Shown here: piece by piece, positions 16,893-26,856 of the stretch
How the letters are laid out: each line of letters opens with the position of its first letter
Position numbering within the stretch: the first letter of the stretch is position 1
From: Rhizobium sp. P32RR-XVIII
Lineage (GTDB): Bacteria > Pseudomonadota > Alphaproteobacteria > Rhizobiales > Rhizobiaceae
Direction of reading: 5' to 3'
NCBI RefSeq assembly: GCF_012641395.1
Contig: NZ_JABAIH010000002.1
Coordinates: 434,001-498,000 of the forward strand
Length of the DNA: 64,000 nucleotides
The notes under the pieces: generated by a model
The model's input: the letters and a program-made list of their open reading frames with translations, nothing else
What the model was told of the DNA's origin: nothing
The model's database searches: none
Translations under genes and position numbers: made by a program

Positions 16893-17698
16893 AGATGCAG
16901 TCATCCCAATCCTTCGACGCCCGCCGGGCAACAAATCCGCTGGCAACCGACAAGCTCACGCTGGAGAGCGTCAACTTCTTCTACGGCGATACGCATGCGA
17001 TCCGCGATGTGAGCCTCAACTTTCCGGAGCGGCAGGTCTCGGCTCTGATCGGCCCGTCCGGCTGCGGCAAGTCCACGCTGCTGCGTATCCTGAACCGCAT
17101 CTACATGCTCTATCCGAAGATGCGCGCCACCGGTTCGGTGAAGCTCGACGGACACAACATCCTCGAACCGGGCTTCTCGATGAACGAGCTGCGTGCCCGC
17201 GTCGGCATGGTGTTCCAGAAGCCCGTACCGTTCCCGATGTCGATCTATGACAATATCGCCTATGGCATCCGTCACCACGAGCGGATCTCCAAGGCGGAGA
17301 TGGACGTGCGCGTCGAACAGGCGCTGCGGCAGGCTGCCCTATGGGAAGAAGTGAAGGACAAGCTGAAGGGAAGCGGCCTTGGCCTTTCCGGCGGCCAGCA
17401 GCAGCGCCTCTGCATCGCCCGCGCCGTTGCCCTTCGGCCGGAAGTCCTGCTCCTCGACGAACCCACCTCGGCACTCGACCCGATCTCGACGGCGAAGGTC
17501 GAGGAACTGGTTGCGCAGCTGAAGACCGATTTCACCATCGTCATCGTCACCCACAACATGCAACAGGCGAGCCGCATCTCCGACAACACGGCCTTCATGT
17601 ATCTCGGCGAGCTGGTGGAGTACGGTCCTACGTCGCAGATATTCCAGGCCCCGAAGAACAAGCGCACCGAAGACTACATCACCGGCCGCTACGGTTGA
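16889..17698 (+). CDS. pstB: Phosphate ABC transporter ATP-binding protein PstB
   Basis: This 269 aa ATPase of the Pst importer has Walker [10 protein letters not shown], signature LSGGQQQR and Walker [13 protein letters not shown], with the usual switch-region HNMQQA. PstB together with PstSCA also signals phosphate status to PhoR through PhoU. The start at 16889 overlaps the pstA stop (ATGA); a second ATG two codons later is possible. Unusually, phoU and phoB do not follow: the next gene is an unrelated DUF1194 protein 257 bp on. Confidence 0.97.
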   Translation: MKMQSSQSFDARRATNPLATDKLTLESVNFFYGDTHAIRDVSLNFPERQVSALIGPSGCGKSTLLRILNRIYMLYPKMRATGSVKLDGHNILEPGFSMNELRARVGMVFQKPVPFPMSIYDNIAYGIRHHERISKAEMDVRVEQALRQAALWEEVKDKLKGSGLGLSGGQQQRLCIARAVALRPEVLLLDEPTSALDPISTAKVEELVAQLKTDFTIVIVTHNMQQASRISDNTAFMYLGELVEYGPTSQIFQAPKNKRTEDYITGRYG

Positions 17699-17722
17699 GG
17701 AAAGGCTGTCGAAGGGTAGTTA

Positions 17723-17752
17723 ACGCAAGACTTCTCTGGAGGATTCTTGCGT
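17723..17752 (+). terminator. Inverted repeat after pstB, possible operon end
   Basis: The perfect 8-bp arms ACGCAAGA (17723-17730) and TCTTGCGT (17745-17752) surround a 14-nt loop, 24 nt after the pstB stop. There is no T-run, so termination here would be weak or Rho-assisted. Confidence 0.35.
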
Positions 17753-17955
17753 CTCTACCATCCAGGCGAGCTAATTCTGGAGTAGTACAGCGTTGACGGC
17801 AGGAAAATCGTCCTTGCCGATTATATTATATTTAGCTAATTTAATCTGGGTCGCTTTTCTAACATTTAGACAGCCGTCGCCGGCGCGATCGTCGCGCCGG
17901 ACGTCTTTCGTGCGCGTTTTTCATGCATTTCACAAACGCATTTCGGGAGGGTCAC

Positions 17956-18726
17956 ATGCCGGTTCGAAAGCGAGCATGCAGGGGACGCCGCCGGATAGCT
18001 ACGAAGTGGCTTGCCGGTCTGCTGATTGCCAATGCGAGTTGTTTCCCCGCCCGGGCAGGCGACCTCGTGGACTTGCAATTGGTGATCGCTGCCGACGTAT
18101 CGACATCGATGGACGCGCAGGAAAAAGCGCTGCAGCAGCAGGGCTTCGCCAAGGCCTTCCGCCGCCCGGAAATCATCGAGGCGATCACAGGAGGCAGGAA
18201 TGGCCGGATCGCGGTCACCTATGTCGAGTGGGGCGGCGACGGGCAAAGGAGGGTCGTCGTGCCTTGGACGATCATCGCCAACGAGGCGGACGCCTGGCTA
18301 TTCTCGCTGAAGCTTGAAGCGAACTCGCCGGCGAAGATACGCCAGGGCACCTCCATCAGCGGCATACTCTCCTATGCCGATTATCTGATCCGCTTCAGCG
18401 GTTTCGACGCGACACGCTCACTCATCAACATCTCCGGCGATGGGGTGAATAACAAGGGACTCGAAGTCGAACCCGTGCGCGCCGGCGTGCTCGCGAACGG
18501 CATCACCATAAATGCGCTGCCCATTGTGTATGACGCAATGCAGGGCGGAGAGGAGGAGGCCATCGCACCGGAGGACCTGATTGCCTATTTCAGGCGTGAG
18601 GTGATCGGTGGGCCGGGCGCTTTTGCAGAGGCGGTCGCCGCGCCGGAGCAATATTCGGCGGCGATCTACCGCAAGCTTTTGCGCGAAATCTCGAACTCCA
18701 GTGAAGTCGCAGCGGCCGCGGACTAG
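17956..18726 (+). CDS. DUF1194 secreted VWA-like protein
   Basis: This 256 aa protein has an N-terminal basic stretch and signal peptide (to about residue 35, ending FPARAG). A von Willebrand A-like domain follows, opening with LQLVIAADVSTSMDAQEKALQQQGF; DVSTS is the MIDAS metal-site motif. A second MIDAS-region stretch is SLINISGDGVNNKG. DUF1194 proteins are exported and of unknown function; a metal-dependent protein-protein contact role is suggested by the fold. The start at 17956 is chosen for its GGGAGG site. It has no obvious operon partner. Confidence 0.88.
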   Translation: MPVRKRACRGRRRIATKWLAGLLIANASCFPARAGDLVDLQLVIAADVSTSMDAQEKALQQQGFAKAFRRPEIIEAITGGRNGRIAVTYVEWGGDGQRRVVVPWTIIANEADAWLFSLKLEANSPAKIRQGTSISGILSYADYLIRFSGFDATRSLINISGDGVNNKGLEVEPVRAGVLANGITINALPIVYDAMQGGEEEAIAPEDLIAYFRREVIGGPGAFAEAVAAPEQYSAAIYRKLLREISNSSEVAAAAD

Positions 18727-18733
18727 GCAGATG

Positions 18734-19978
18734 TCACCAGGCAAGGTCCAGCCGGTCCAGCCCGTGGAAGTGGTAGACATCTTTCACCGTCGGTGGCTTA
18801 GCCATCCTGAGGCCTGGCAGCCGCTCGAAAAGGATCGGCAGCACGACATTGAGTTCGAGCCTTGCCAGCGGTGCGCCGATGCAGAAATGGATGCCGGCGC
18901 CGAATGAAAGGTTCGCTGCCTCGTTTCGATCTGGCTTGAAGGTCAGCGGATCACTGAATTTCGACGGGTCAAGATTGGCGGCGGCGAGGATCATGCTCAC
19001 CTTGTCGCCCCGCTTGAAGGAGATCCCGTCGATCTCGGTTGGCTCCAATGCCCAGCGTTGGAAGATATGAACCGGCGCGCAGATGCGAAGTGTTTCCTCG
19101 ACAGTGCGCTCCGTCGTCACTTCATCCTTGAACAGTTCGGCGGGATCATAGCCGCTGTCCAGGATGACGCGGACCGAGTTGCCGATCTGGTGAACGGTCG
19201 CCTCATGCCCGGCATTGAGCAGCACGATCGTGGTCGAGACGAGCTCGTCCTCGGTCAGATACTGGCCCTTGTGCTCCGTGTGGATCATGTGCGTCAGCAG
19301 ATCGTCGCGCGGTTCGGCACGGCGTTCGGCGATCACCGTTTTCACGTAGTCGGAAAATTCCTTGGCGGCCCGCTCGGCGCCGTCCTCATCCTCGCGCGTG
19401 CGGCCGAACAAGTACATGCGGATATAGGCGTGCGACCAGGCGAGAAGCTGCGGCCCCATCTCTTCCGGGATGCCGATCATGCGGGCGATCATCGTGACGG
19501 GGATGATGTCGGCAAAGGCGGAAAGCAGCTCGACCTCGCCCTTGTCCTTGAAGTCGTCGATGAGCTTGTTTGCGAGTTCCGCAAGCTTCGGCTTCATCTT
19601 CTCGACATGGCGCGAGACGAAGGCGCGGTTCACGAGTGTGCGAAGCCGCGTGTGCTCCGGCGGCTCGAGTTCGAGCAGCGAGTAGCGCTCCGCGAGATCG
19701 AAGTTGGAGAGATGCTGCTCAGGCTCGGGAAGGCCGAGTTCGTCGCGTGTCGCAATATGCAGGATCTGGCGACCGAAGCGGCGGTCGCGCAGCAATCCGT
19801 TCACATGGTCGTAGCCGGTGAAGAACCACTGCTTTTGCTGTTCCCAGTAGAAGGTCGGGCAATGGCTGTGAAGCGCCGCATAGACCGCGTTCGGATTGCC
19901 ATAGAAAGCCGGATCGCTGCTGTCGAGCGAGACGCGGCGCGTGACGGGATCGATCGAGAGGAAAGGCGCTATGATCAT
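18734..19978 (-). CDS. Cytochrome P450
   Basis: This 414 aa soluble bacterial P450 has the haem-binding loop FGAGIHFCIGAPLARLE (Cys about 366), the K-helix ExxR motif in EETLRI, and the I-helix oxygen-activation segment LLNAGHEATVH. Length and layout are those of class I enzymes that take electrons from a ferredoxin; no ferredoxin or reductase gene is adjacent. Substrate unknown. It lies 57 bp downstream of the GGDEF gene on the same strand and could share its transcript. Confidence 0.95.
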   Translation of the reverse strand: MIIAPFLSIDPVTRRVSLDSSDPAFYGNPNAVYAALHSHCPTFYWEQQKQWFFTGYDHVNGLLRDRRFGRQILHIATRDELGLPEPEQHLSNFDLAERYSLLELEPPEHTRLRTLVNRAFVSRHVEKMKPKLAELANKLIDDFKDKGEVELLSAFADIIPVTMIARMIGIPEEMGPQLLAWSHAYIRMYLFGRTREDEDGAERAAKEFSDYVKTVIAERRAEPRDDLLTHMIHTEHKGQYLTEDELVSTTIVLLNAGHEATVHQIGNSVRVILDSGYDPAELFKDEVTTERTVEETLRICAPVHIFQRWALEPTEIDGISFKRGDKVSMILAAANLDPSKFSDPLTFKPDRNEAANLSFGAGIHFCIGAPLARLELNVVLPILFERLPGLRMAKPPTVKDVYHFHGLDRLDLAW

Positions 19979-20035
19979 GTTGCGAGGCTTATCGGATTTG
20001 CATGGCCCCGGAAAGATGGATCAGAAAGCCAGATA

Positions 20036-21289
20036 TCAGCCGGCCCGGGCGAACGCACCTATCCGCCGAAGCGCGTCTACCTGGTCATCCACCGTCGGCA
20101 CCAATTCGCCGGCGTTCTTGTCCGTTTCCGCCGAAGGAGGGGCGGCAGCTTCCTCGGCGCCGAAAACGACGCTGCAGTTGCGGCCGGCAGCTTTCGCCGC
20201 ATAAAGCGCGCGGTCGGCGGCGGAGATCAGCCTGTCCATGTTGGCGTCGGCGGCGGAACTGATCGCAATGCCGATGCTGACGGTGGCTGGCACGATCGCC
20301 TCGGGGGTTGTAATCGGCAAACGGCAGAATTCGGCACGGATGGACTCGGCAAGCGCTTCGGCTTCCGTTTGGTCCGAAACCATCGCGAAGGCCGCGAATT
20401 CTTCGCCGCCCATGCGGCCGAAGACCTTGTTCGGCACGAACTGGCGCGCTGTTCTGGCGAAAGCGGAAAGGACGGCATCGCCTGCCTGGTGACCGAAGCG
20501 GTCGTTGATGCGTTTGAAGTGATCGAGGTCGAAGAGCAGCACGGCAATCTGGCGCTCCGCGGCAAGGGCCCGCTGCTGCAGTGCGTCGAAGTGAGCGAAG
20601 AGCCCGCGGCGGTTCCAGACGCCGGTCAGTGAATCGGTGAGGCTCAAAGTGCGCAAATGCCTCTCTGAACGGTCCATAATCATGCGGCAGGTCAATGCAA
20701 AGGCCATGGTCAGCAGGAAAGCGCTCGCCATAGCAACCGCGCCGCCGTAGTTGATCGCCTGCATGTCGCTTGCTCCGCTCACCGCGATCGTCACAGCCCC
20801 GGCGAAGCAGAGGCATGCCTGGATGATGAAAACAGCCGCAAGTTTGTGACGCGTGCGTTCGACGCGCGCGCCGGGAAAGCAGACGGCCAAGGCAAGGCCG
20901 GTGGCGCCGGTTGCCGACGCAAGATTGTAGAGAATGACGCGATTGCCGTAGTCATCGTAGACCCATGGCAGATACACGCCGGCAAGCCAGATTGCGGGCG
21001 GCAGCAGCGCCCACCATTCGATCTTCCTGCGGTCGAGCGCCATGAAGCCCGCGATCCAGGCGCTCTGGCCAAGTAGTGCGATCGCATTGCCCGCGTCGAT
21101 CGATAGGATATCGGGAATTTCGCCGCGCAGCGCAACCAAGGCAAAACCGCTGCCGCTCAGCAGAAAGCCGAGGCCCCAATAAAGATAGGCTTTGTTACTG
21201 GTGTTTTGACGCCATGCCATGAACAGCAGCAAAGCCAGCGTCATGGCTTCCGAACACCAGATCGATAATCCTGTAGCGACATTAAACAC
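20036..21289 (-). CDS. Membrane-anchored GGDEF diguanylate cyclase
   Basis: The N-terminal half (about 200 residues) has six or seven hydrophobic helices, a likely membrane sensor. The C-terminal half is a GGDEF domain (TDSLTGVWNRRGLFAHFDAL, DLDHFKRINDRFGHQAGD, then the active-site GGEEF). The active-site residues look intact, so it probably makes cyclic di-GMP. No RxxD inhibitory site is visible just before GGEEF. The start is set to a GTG at complement 21289 with AAGAGG 6 nt upstream; an ATG 11 codons farther (21322) is the alternative. Confidence 0.9.
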   Translation of the reverse strand: MFNVATGLSIWCSEAMTLALLLFMAWRQNTSNKAYLYWGLGFLLSGSGFALVALRGEIPDILSIDAGNAIALLGQSAWIAGFMALDRRKIEWWALLPPAIWLAGVYLPWVYDDYGNRVILYNLASATGATGLALAVCFPGARVERTRHKLAAVFIIQACLCFAGAVTIAVSGASDMQAINYGGAVAMASAFLLTMAFALTCRMIMDRSERHLRTLSLTDSLTGVWNRRGLFAHFDALQQRALAAERQIAVLLFDLDHFKRINDRFGHQAGDAVLSAFARTARQFVPNKVFGRMGGEEFAAFAMVSDQTEAEALAESIRAEFCRLPITTPEAIVPATVSIGIAISSAADANMDRLISAADRALYAAKAAGRNCSVVFGAEEAAAPPSAETDKNAGELVPTVDDQVDALRRIGAFARAG

Positions 21290-21641
21290 GGCAAACCTCT
21301 TAAATGCGGGGCATTGTCGCATCCGGAGGTCGCCAGTTGATTAATTGCGGGCATCGTTTGCCCTATATTCGCCATTAGGCTTTCCAAAAGGTAAGCGCCC
21401 GAAGCGCGTTGGGGGTTCGTTAATCATGTCGCGGACAAAAGCTGTGTTGGCTCTTGCCGGGCTCTCGCGGTGAAGCGGCGGTTAGGAGATAGCCCCTATA
21501 CGTTCTTCCTGTCTTCGGTCCGCTTCTTAACGTTATCCTTATGCGCGTCTTGAAGAAGAGGGCAGGGACACTCTATGTAGGGATGAGGCAATTTTCTTTG
21601 ATTCCCGGCGCCTGCCGGCAAGACGTTGACAAAGGACGCAC
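21290..21641. other. Intergenic region upstream of clpP
   Basis: This 352-bp region separates the GGDEF gene from clpP. It holds several short AT-rich stretches and the candidate heat-shock promoter at 21549-21576. A 15-codon ATG frame at 21427-21474 has no ribosome binding site. I see no other gene. Confidence 0.5.
21549..21576 (+). promoter_or_regulatory. clpP: Candidate RpoH-type promoter of clpP
   Basis: CTTGAA (21549-21554), a 16-bp spacer and CTCTAT (21571-21576) resemble the alphaproteobacterial sigma-32 pattern. The clpP ATG is about 65 nt downstream. A vegetative reading (TTGAAG, 16 bp, TCTATG) is also possible. Confidence 0.4.
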
Positions 21642-22277
21642 ATGAGAAACCCAGTCGATACCGCTATGGCCCTCGTGCCGATGGTTGTGGAACAGACCAA
21701 TCGCGGTGAACGCTCCTACGACATCTATTCCCGCTTGCTGAAGGAACGCATCATCTTCCTGACGGGCGCGGTCGAGGACCATATGGCGACGCTCGTTTGC
21801 GCCCAGCTGCTCTTTCTCGAGGCAGAAAACCCCAAGAAGGAAATCGCGCTTTACATCAATTCGCCGGGTGGCGTCGTCACCGCCGGCATGGCGATCTACG
21901 ATACGATGCAGTTCATCAAGCCTGCCGTTTCGACGCTCTGCATCGGTCAGGCAGCTTCGATGGGCTCCCTGCTTCTCGCGGCGGGCCACAAGGACATGCG
22001 CTTTGCGACCCCGAATTCCCGCATCATGGTTCACCAGCCGTCCGGCGGCTTCCAGGGCCAGGCGTCCGATATCGAACGCCATGCGCGCGACATCCTGAAG
22101 ATGAAGCGCCGCCTGAACGAGGTTTACGTGAAGCACACGGGCCGCACCTACGAGGAAGTTGAAAAGACGCTCGACCGCGACCACTTCATGGATGCCGACG
22201 AAGCTCAAAGCTGGGGCGTGATCGACAAGGTCTTGACGTCGCGCATCGAAATGGAAGGTGAGACGGATAGTAATTAA
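21642..22277 (+). CDS. clpP: ATP-dependent Clp protease proteolytic subunit
   Basis: This 211 aa serine protease forms the double-heptamer core used by ClpX and ClpA. The catalytic Ser106 sits in IGQAASMGS and His131 in [10 protein letters not shown], with the Asp expected in the [12 protein letters not shown] region. The substrate-pocket segment [17 protein letters not shown] is present. It is followed 288 bp on by clpX and then lon, a conserved protein quality-control block in alphaproteobacteria. Confidence 0.98.
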   Translation: MRNPVDTAMALVPMVVEQTNRGERSYDIYSRLLKERIIFLTGAVEDHMATLVCAQLLFLEAENPKKEIALYINSPGGVVTAGMAIYDTMQFIKPAVSTLCIGQAASMGSLLLAAGHKDMRFATPNSRIMVHQPSGGFQGQASDIERHARDILKMKRRLNEVYVKHTGRTYEEVEKTLDRDHFMDADEAQSWGVIDKVLTSRIEMEGETDSN

Positions 22278-22565
22278 TAGGGATGGTGTTTTTGCTGCCA
22301 CAGTTCTATCCCAATTGTGATCGAACTAAGGGTTTCATCTGGTAGCGAAGACGCTAATAGTGGCGATTAATGCTATGTTGAAGTTTCATGACATAGCATT
22401 CGGCATTCGAAGGGGAGTTCGTTGCCGCCGGAACCGGCTTGGTTTGGTACCGGTTCTTACCCCCTTAAGCCTTGGCCGGCTGATGCTCCGGTGGGAGCAG
22501 GCCGGCGGGCCATTGAGTGGACCGCGATTTCACCTTGAAATGCGGCGTGCTGGAAGGAAAGTGAT

Positions 22566-23843
22566 ATGAGCAAGGTCAGCGGCAGCAACGGCGGCGACTC
22601 CAAGAATACCCTGTATTGTTCGTTCTGCGGAAAGAGCCAGCACGAAGTCCGGAAGCTAATCGCCGGACCGACCGTCTTCATCTGCGATGAATGCGTCGAA
22701 CTGTGCATGGATATCATCCGTGAGGAAAACAAATCCTCGATGGTCAAGTCCCGCGATGGCGTTCCCACGCCCCAGGACATCATCAAGGTTCTCGATGAAT
22801 ACGTGATCGGCCAGCGCCAGGCGAAGAAGATCCTGTCGGTCGCCGTCCACAACCACTACAAGCGCCTGGCACACGCCTCCAAGAACGGCGAAGTCGAACT
22901 GGCGAAGTCGAACATCATGCTGGTCGGCCCGACCGGCTGCGGCAAGACCTATCTTGCCCAGACGCTCGCCCGCATCATCGACGTTCCGTTCACCATGGCC
23001 GATGCCACGACGCTGACCGAAGCCGGCTATGTCGGTGAGGACGTCGAAAACATCATCCTGAAGCTGCTGCAGGCCGCCGATTACAACGTCGAGCGCGCCC
23101 AGCGCGGCATCGTCTACATCGACGAAGTCGACAAGATTTCCCGCAAGTCCGACAATCCGTCGATCACCCGCGACGTGTCGGGCGAGGGCGTCCAGCAGGC
23201 GCTTCTGAAGATCATGGAAGGCACGGTTGCCTCCGTCCCGCCGCAAGGCGGCCGTAAGCATCCGCAGCAGGAGTTCCTGCAGGTTGACACGACGAACATC
23301 CTGTTCATCTGCGGTGGCGCCTTCGCAGGCCTCGACAAGATCATCTCCGCCCGCGGCGAGAAGACCTCGATCGGCTTCGGCGCGACCGTCAAGGCGCCGG
23401 ACGACCGCCGCGTCGGTGAAGTGCTGCGCGAACTCGAGCCCGAAGATCTGGTGAAATTCGGCCTTATCCCGGAATTCATCGGCCGTCTGCCGGTTCTGGC
23501 AACGCTCGAAGACCTCGACGAGGATGCGCTGATCCAGATCCTGTCGGAACCGAAGAACGCGCTCATCAAGCAGTATCAGCGCCTGTTCGAGATGGAGGAT
23601 GTGGAATTGACCTTCCACGAGGACGCCCTGCGCGAGATTGCCCGCAAGGCAATCATCCGCAAGACGGGTGCCCGCGGCCTTCGCTCGATCATGGAGAAGA
23701 TCCTGCTCGATACGATGTTCGAACTGCCGGCGCTGGAAGGCGTCCGGGAGGTCGTCATTTCCGAGGAAGTCGCCCGCGGCTCCGCCCGTCCGCTGTACAT
23801 CTATGCGGATCGGCAGGACGAAAAGGCAAACGCCTCGGCCTGA
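22566..23843 (+). CDS. clpX: ClpX, ATP-binding subunit of ClpXP
   Basis: This 425 aa unfoldase has an N-terminal zinc-binding domain (Cys18, Cys21, Cys40, Cys43 in CSFC and CDEC) and an AAA+ domain. Walker A is GPTGCGKT (121-128), Walker B is [10 protein letters not shown], the pore loop is GYVGED, and a ClpP-docking IGF loop lies in [10 protein letters not shown]. In Caulobacter ClpXP drives cell-cycle proteolysis (for example CtrA), and a similar role is likely in rhizobia. It has its own 288-bp upstream region, so it may have its own promoter besides read-through from clpP. Confidence 0.98.
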   Translation: MSKVSGSNGGDSKNTLYCSFCGKSQHEVRKLIAGPTVFICDECVELCMDIIREENKSSMVKSRDGVPTPQDIIKVLDEYVIGQRQAKKILSVAVHNHYKRLAHASKNGEVELAKSNIMLVGPTGCGKTYLAQTLARIIDVPFTMADATTLTEAGYVGEDVENIILKLLQAADYNVERAQRGIVYIDEVDKISRKSDNPSITRDVSGEGVQQALLKIMEGTVASVPPQGGRKHPQQEFLQVDTTNILFICGGAFAGLDKIISARGEKTSIGFGATVKAPDDRRVGEVLRELEPEDLVKFGLIPEFIGRLPVLATLEDLDEDALIQILSEPKNALIKQYQRLFEMEDVELTFHEDALREIARKAIIRKTGARGLRSIMEKILLDTMFELPALEGVREVVISEEVARGSARPLYIYADRQDEKANASA

Positions 23844-23871
23844 TGACTGCTGTTTCCTTCGGGTAGATTTA

Positions 23872-23900
23872 GGGGCTTGCCGTCGGCAGGCCTCTTTCTA
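23872..23900 (+). terminator. Terminator of clpX
   Basis: GGGGCTTGCC-GTC-GGCAGGCCTC forms a 10-bp stem with two G-T pairs (23872-23894), followed by TTTCTATTT. It lies about 30 nt after the clpX stop. Confidence 0.75.
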
Positions 23901-24234
23901 TTTGAAAAACGGTCGGCGCTCCTGTTAATAGTTACTGATAGGGTTGAAAAACGCGCTTGCTGACGTTGCGTAAAGTGCAGTCGTTGGCAATGATGGAATG
24001 ATTCCGCAGCGGTTCCCGGCCTTGTATGAACTGGTCCGGAAGCAGTAGGTGCCGGCCCGGTTATGCGCTTCCTTGTGGCGTTCCATGACCTGATCACAAC
24101 CGTGGAATGCAGACGTTAGCGTGGCTTGAAAAGCGTAGTCCGAGCCTCCACTTGTAACCCAAGTGAGAGCACAGGCCGGTCGCATGCGGCCGTGCCAGAG
24201 AGCCCGGAAACGGGACGATGGAAAGGAAATAAGA
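23901..24234. other. lon: Intergenic region upstream of lon
   Basis: This stretch is likely to hold the lon promoter or promoters. A CTTGAA at about 24126-24131 could be a heat-shock -35 element, but no clear partner hexamer follows. In-frame ATG codons upstream of 24235 exist but lack a ribosome binding site. No gene is visible. Confidence 0.45.
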
Positions 24235-26652
24235 ATGACGAAGAAAACGTCTGTAGCGAGCAGCACCGCCTATCCAGTTTTGCCTCTGCGCGACATCGTG
24301 GTCTTCCCCCATATGATCGTGCCGCTGTTCGTCGGACGGGAAAAGTCGATCCGTGCGCTGGAAGAGGTCATGGGCTCCGACAAGCAGATCATGCTGGTCA
24401 CCCAGATCAACGCTAGCGACGACGATCCGGATCCTTCAGCTATTCATAATGTCGGCACGGTTGCAAACGTTCTGCAGCTGTTGAAGCTGCCTGACGGCAC
24501 CGTGAAGGTGCTGGTCGAGGGCCGCGCCCGCGCCGAGATTGACACCTATACAAGCCGCGAGGATTTTTACGAAGCCCTCGGTCACGTGCTCGAAGAGCCG
24601 CACGACGATCCGGTCGAACTGGAAGCGTTGTCCCGCTCCGTTGTGTCCGAGTTCGAGAGCTATGTGAAGCTCAACAAGAAGATATCGCCGGAAGTGGTCG
24701 GCGCCGCCAGCCAGATCGACGACTACTCGAAGCTCGCCGATACGGTTGCCTCGCACCTGTCGATCAAGATCACCGAGAAGCAGGAGATGCTGGAAACCAC
24801 CAGCGTCAAGACCCGCCTCGAAAAGGCGCTCGGCTTCATGGAAGGCGAGATCTCGGTTCTGCAGGTCGAAAAGCGCATCCGCTCGCGCGTCAAGCGCCAG
24901 ATGGAGAAGACCCAGCGCGAATACTACCTGAATGAGCAGATGAAGGCGATCCAGAAGGAGCTCGGCGACGGCGAAGAAGGCCGCGACGAGATGGCCGAAC
25001 TGGAGGAGCGCATCTCCAAGACCAAGCTGTCCAAGGAAGCGCGCGAAAAGGCGGACGCCGAGCTGAAGAAGCTGCGGCAGATGAGCCCGATGTCTGCCGA
25101 AGCGACTGTTGTCCGTAACTACCTCGATTGGCTGCTTGGCATTCCGTGGAACAAGAAGTCGAAGATCAAGGCCGACCTCAACAACGCCGAAAAGATCCTT
25201 GAAGCGGATCACTTCGGTCTCGACAAGGTCAAGGAACGCATCGTCGAGTATCTTGCCGTGCAGGCCCGCGCTACCAAGATCAAGGGCCCGATTCTTTGCC
25301 TCGTCGGACCTCCGGGCGTTGGCAAGACCTCGCTCGCACAGTCGATCGCCAAGGCGACCGGCCGCGAGTATGTCCGCATGGCGCTTGGTGGCGTCCGTGA
25401 CGAGGCCGAAATCCGCGGTCACCGCCGCACCTACATCGGCTCGATGCCCGGCAAGGTCATCCAGTCGATGAAGAAGGCGAAGAAGTCCAATCCGCTCTTC
25501 CTGCTCGACGAAATCGACAAGATGGGCCAGGACTTCCGTGGCGACCCGTCTTCGGCTCTGCTCGAGGTGCTGGATCCGGCTCAGAACTCGACCTTCATGG
25601 ATCACTACCTGGAAGTCGAATACGACCTGTCGGACGTGATGTTCATCACGACGGCGAATACGCTGAACATTCCGGCCCCGCTGATGGACCGCATGGAAGT
25701 CATCCGTATCGCCGGCTACACCGAGGACGAAAAGCGCGAGATCGCCAAGCGGCACCTGCTGCCGAAGGCCATCAAGGAACATGCGCTGCAGCCGAGTGAA
25801 TTCTCGGTCAGCGACGATGCCCTGATGGCGATCAGCCAGCAGTACACCCGTGAAGCCGGTGTTCGTAACTTCGAACGCGAACTGATGAAGCTCGCCCGCA
25901 AGGCGGTCACCGAGATCATCAAGGGTAAGACGAAGTCCGTTCACGTGACGGCCGAGAACATCGACGACTATCTGGGCGTTCCACGCTTCCGCCACGGCGA
26001 AGCCGAGCGCGAGGATCAGGTCGGTGTCGTTACCGGTCTCGCCTGGACGGAAGTCGGCGGCGAACTGTTGACGATCGAGGGCGTGATCATGCCGGGCAAG
26101 GGTCGCATGACCGTCACCGGCAACTTGAAGGACGTCATGAAGGAATCGATCTCGGCGGCGGCCTCCTATGTCCGCTCGCGTGCCGTCGATTTCGGCATCG
26201 AGCCTCCGCGCTTCGACAAGAGCGACATCCACGTGCACCTGCCGGAAGGCGCGACGCCGAAGGATGGTCCGTCGGCTGGTGTCGCGATGGCGACTGCGAT
26301 CGTCTCGATCATGACCGGCATCCCGGTTTCCAAGGATGTGGCCATGACCGGTGAAATCACCCTTCGCGGGCGCGTCCTGCCGATCGGTGGTCTCAAGGAA
26401 AAGCTGCTCGCGGCGCTTCGCGGCGGCATCAAGAAGGTGCTCATTCCGGAAGAAAACGCCAAGGATTTGGCTGAGATTCCGGACAACGTGAAGAACAACA
26501 TGGAGATCATTCCGGTATCCCGCATGGGTGAGGTGATCAAGCATGCATTGGTCCGCAGACCGGAGCCGATCGAATGGGATGGAACGGTTGAAACGCCGGT
26601 CATCGCAACGGTCGACGGCGTCGAAGACACAGGTACAACCATCGCTCACTGA
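24235..26652 (+). CDS. lon: ATP-dependent protease Lon
   Basis: This 805 aa LonA protease degrades misfolded and regulatory proteins in the cytoplasm. In order: N-terminal substrate domain (to about residue 200), coiled-coil linker ([20 protein letters not shown]), AAA+ module with Walker [10 protein letters not shown] and Walker [11 protein letters not shown], and the proteolytic domain. The Ser-Lys dyad is in [13 protein letters not shown] and the [13 protein letters not shown] segment. The start at 24235 ([10 protein letters not shown]) has GGAAATAAG before it. It is third in the clpP-clpX-lon block and is followed by a strong terminator. Confidence 0.98.
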   Translation: MTKKTSVASSTAYPVLPLRDIVVFPHMIVPLFVGREKSIRALEEVMGSDKQIMLVTQINASDDDPDPSAIHNVGTVANVLQLLKLPDGTVKVLVEGRARAEIDTYTSREDFYEALGHVLEEPHDDPVELEALSRSVVSEFESYVKLNKKISPEVVGAASQIDDYSKLADTVASHLSIKITEKQEMLETTSVKTRLEKALGFMEGEISVLQVEKRIRSRVKRQMEKTQREYYLNEQMKAIQKELGDGEEGRDEMAELEERISKTKLSKEAREKADAELKKLRQMSPMSAEATVVRNYLDWLLGIPWNKKSKIKADLNNAEKILEADHFGLDKVKERIVEYLAVQARATKIKGPILCLVGPPGVGKTSLAQSIAKATGREYVRMALGGVRDEAEIRGHRRTYIGSMPGKVIQSMKKAKKSNPLFLLDEIDKMGQDFRGDPSSALLEVLDPAQNSTFMDHYLEVEYDLSDVMFITTANTLNIPAPLMDRMEVIRIAGYTEDEKREIAKRHLLPKAIKEHALQPSEFSVSDDALMAISQQYTREAGVRNFERELMKLARKAVTEIIKGKTKSVHVTAENIDDYLGVPRFRHGEAEREDQVGVVTGLAWTEVGGELLTIEGVIMPGKGRMTVTGNLKDVMKESISAAASYVRSRAVDFGIEPPRFDKSDIHVHLPEGATPKDGPSAGVAMATAIVSIMTGIPVSKDVAMTGEITLRGRVLPIGGLKEKLLAALRGGIKKVLIPEENAKDLAEIPDNVKNNMEIIPVSRMGEVIKHALVRRPEPIEWDGTVETPVIATVDGVEDTGTTIAH

Positions 26653-26694
26653 GGGCGATCTGCCACATTGACGTCTAATTGCTGCAAAACTGGG

Positions 26695-26725
26695 AAAAGG
26701 CTGGCGCAAAACGCCAGCCTTTTTT
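26695..26725 (+). terminator. Strong Rho-independent terminator of lon
   Basis: AAAAGGCTGGCG-CAAAA-CGCCAGCCTTTT makes a 12-bp stem followed by further T residues (26721-26725), 42 nt after the lon stop. Confidence 0.95.
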
Positions 26726-26777
26726 GTGAAAACCTCACGGAGGCGCTTGCTTTTCCTTGATTTGCAGGGCTTTTGGG

Positions 26778-26805
26778 TTGCGGCGGGCCTGATGAAACTT
26801 ATTCT
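26778..26805 (+). promoter_or_regulatory. hupB: Candidate promoter of hupB
   Basis: TTGCGG (26778-26783), a 16-bp spacer and TATTCT (26800-26805), giving a leader of about 45 nt to the hupB ATG. The hexamers are reasonable but not perfect. Confidence 0.4.
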
Positions 26806-26856
26806 GTGCCTGGCTTACAGATTGAGTCGTTTCGAACCATTGAAAGGGGTGGAAAC

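Noticed and set aside
22360..22569. 69-codon frame between clpP and clpX
   Set aside because: Arg/Leu-rich product without a ribosome binding site or homology; the region more likely holds the clpX promoter.
24126..24160. Heat-shock promoter before lon
   Set aside because: CTTGAA is present but no acceptable -10 hexamer follows at the right spacing.
24436..26709. 757-codon open frame on the minus strand across lon
   Set aside because: It is antisense to a clear Lon protein with all motifs; long antisense frames are common in GC-rich coding DNA, and no ribosome binding site or family match is seen.
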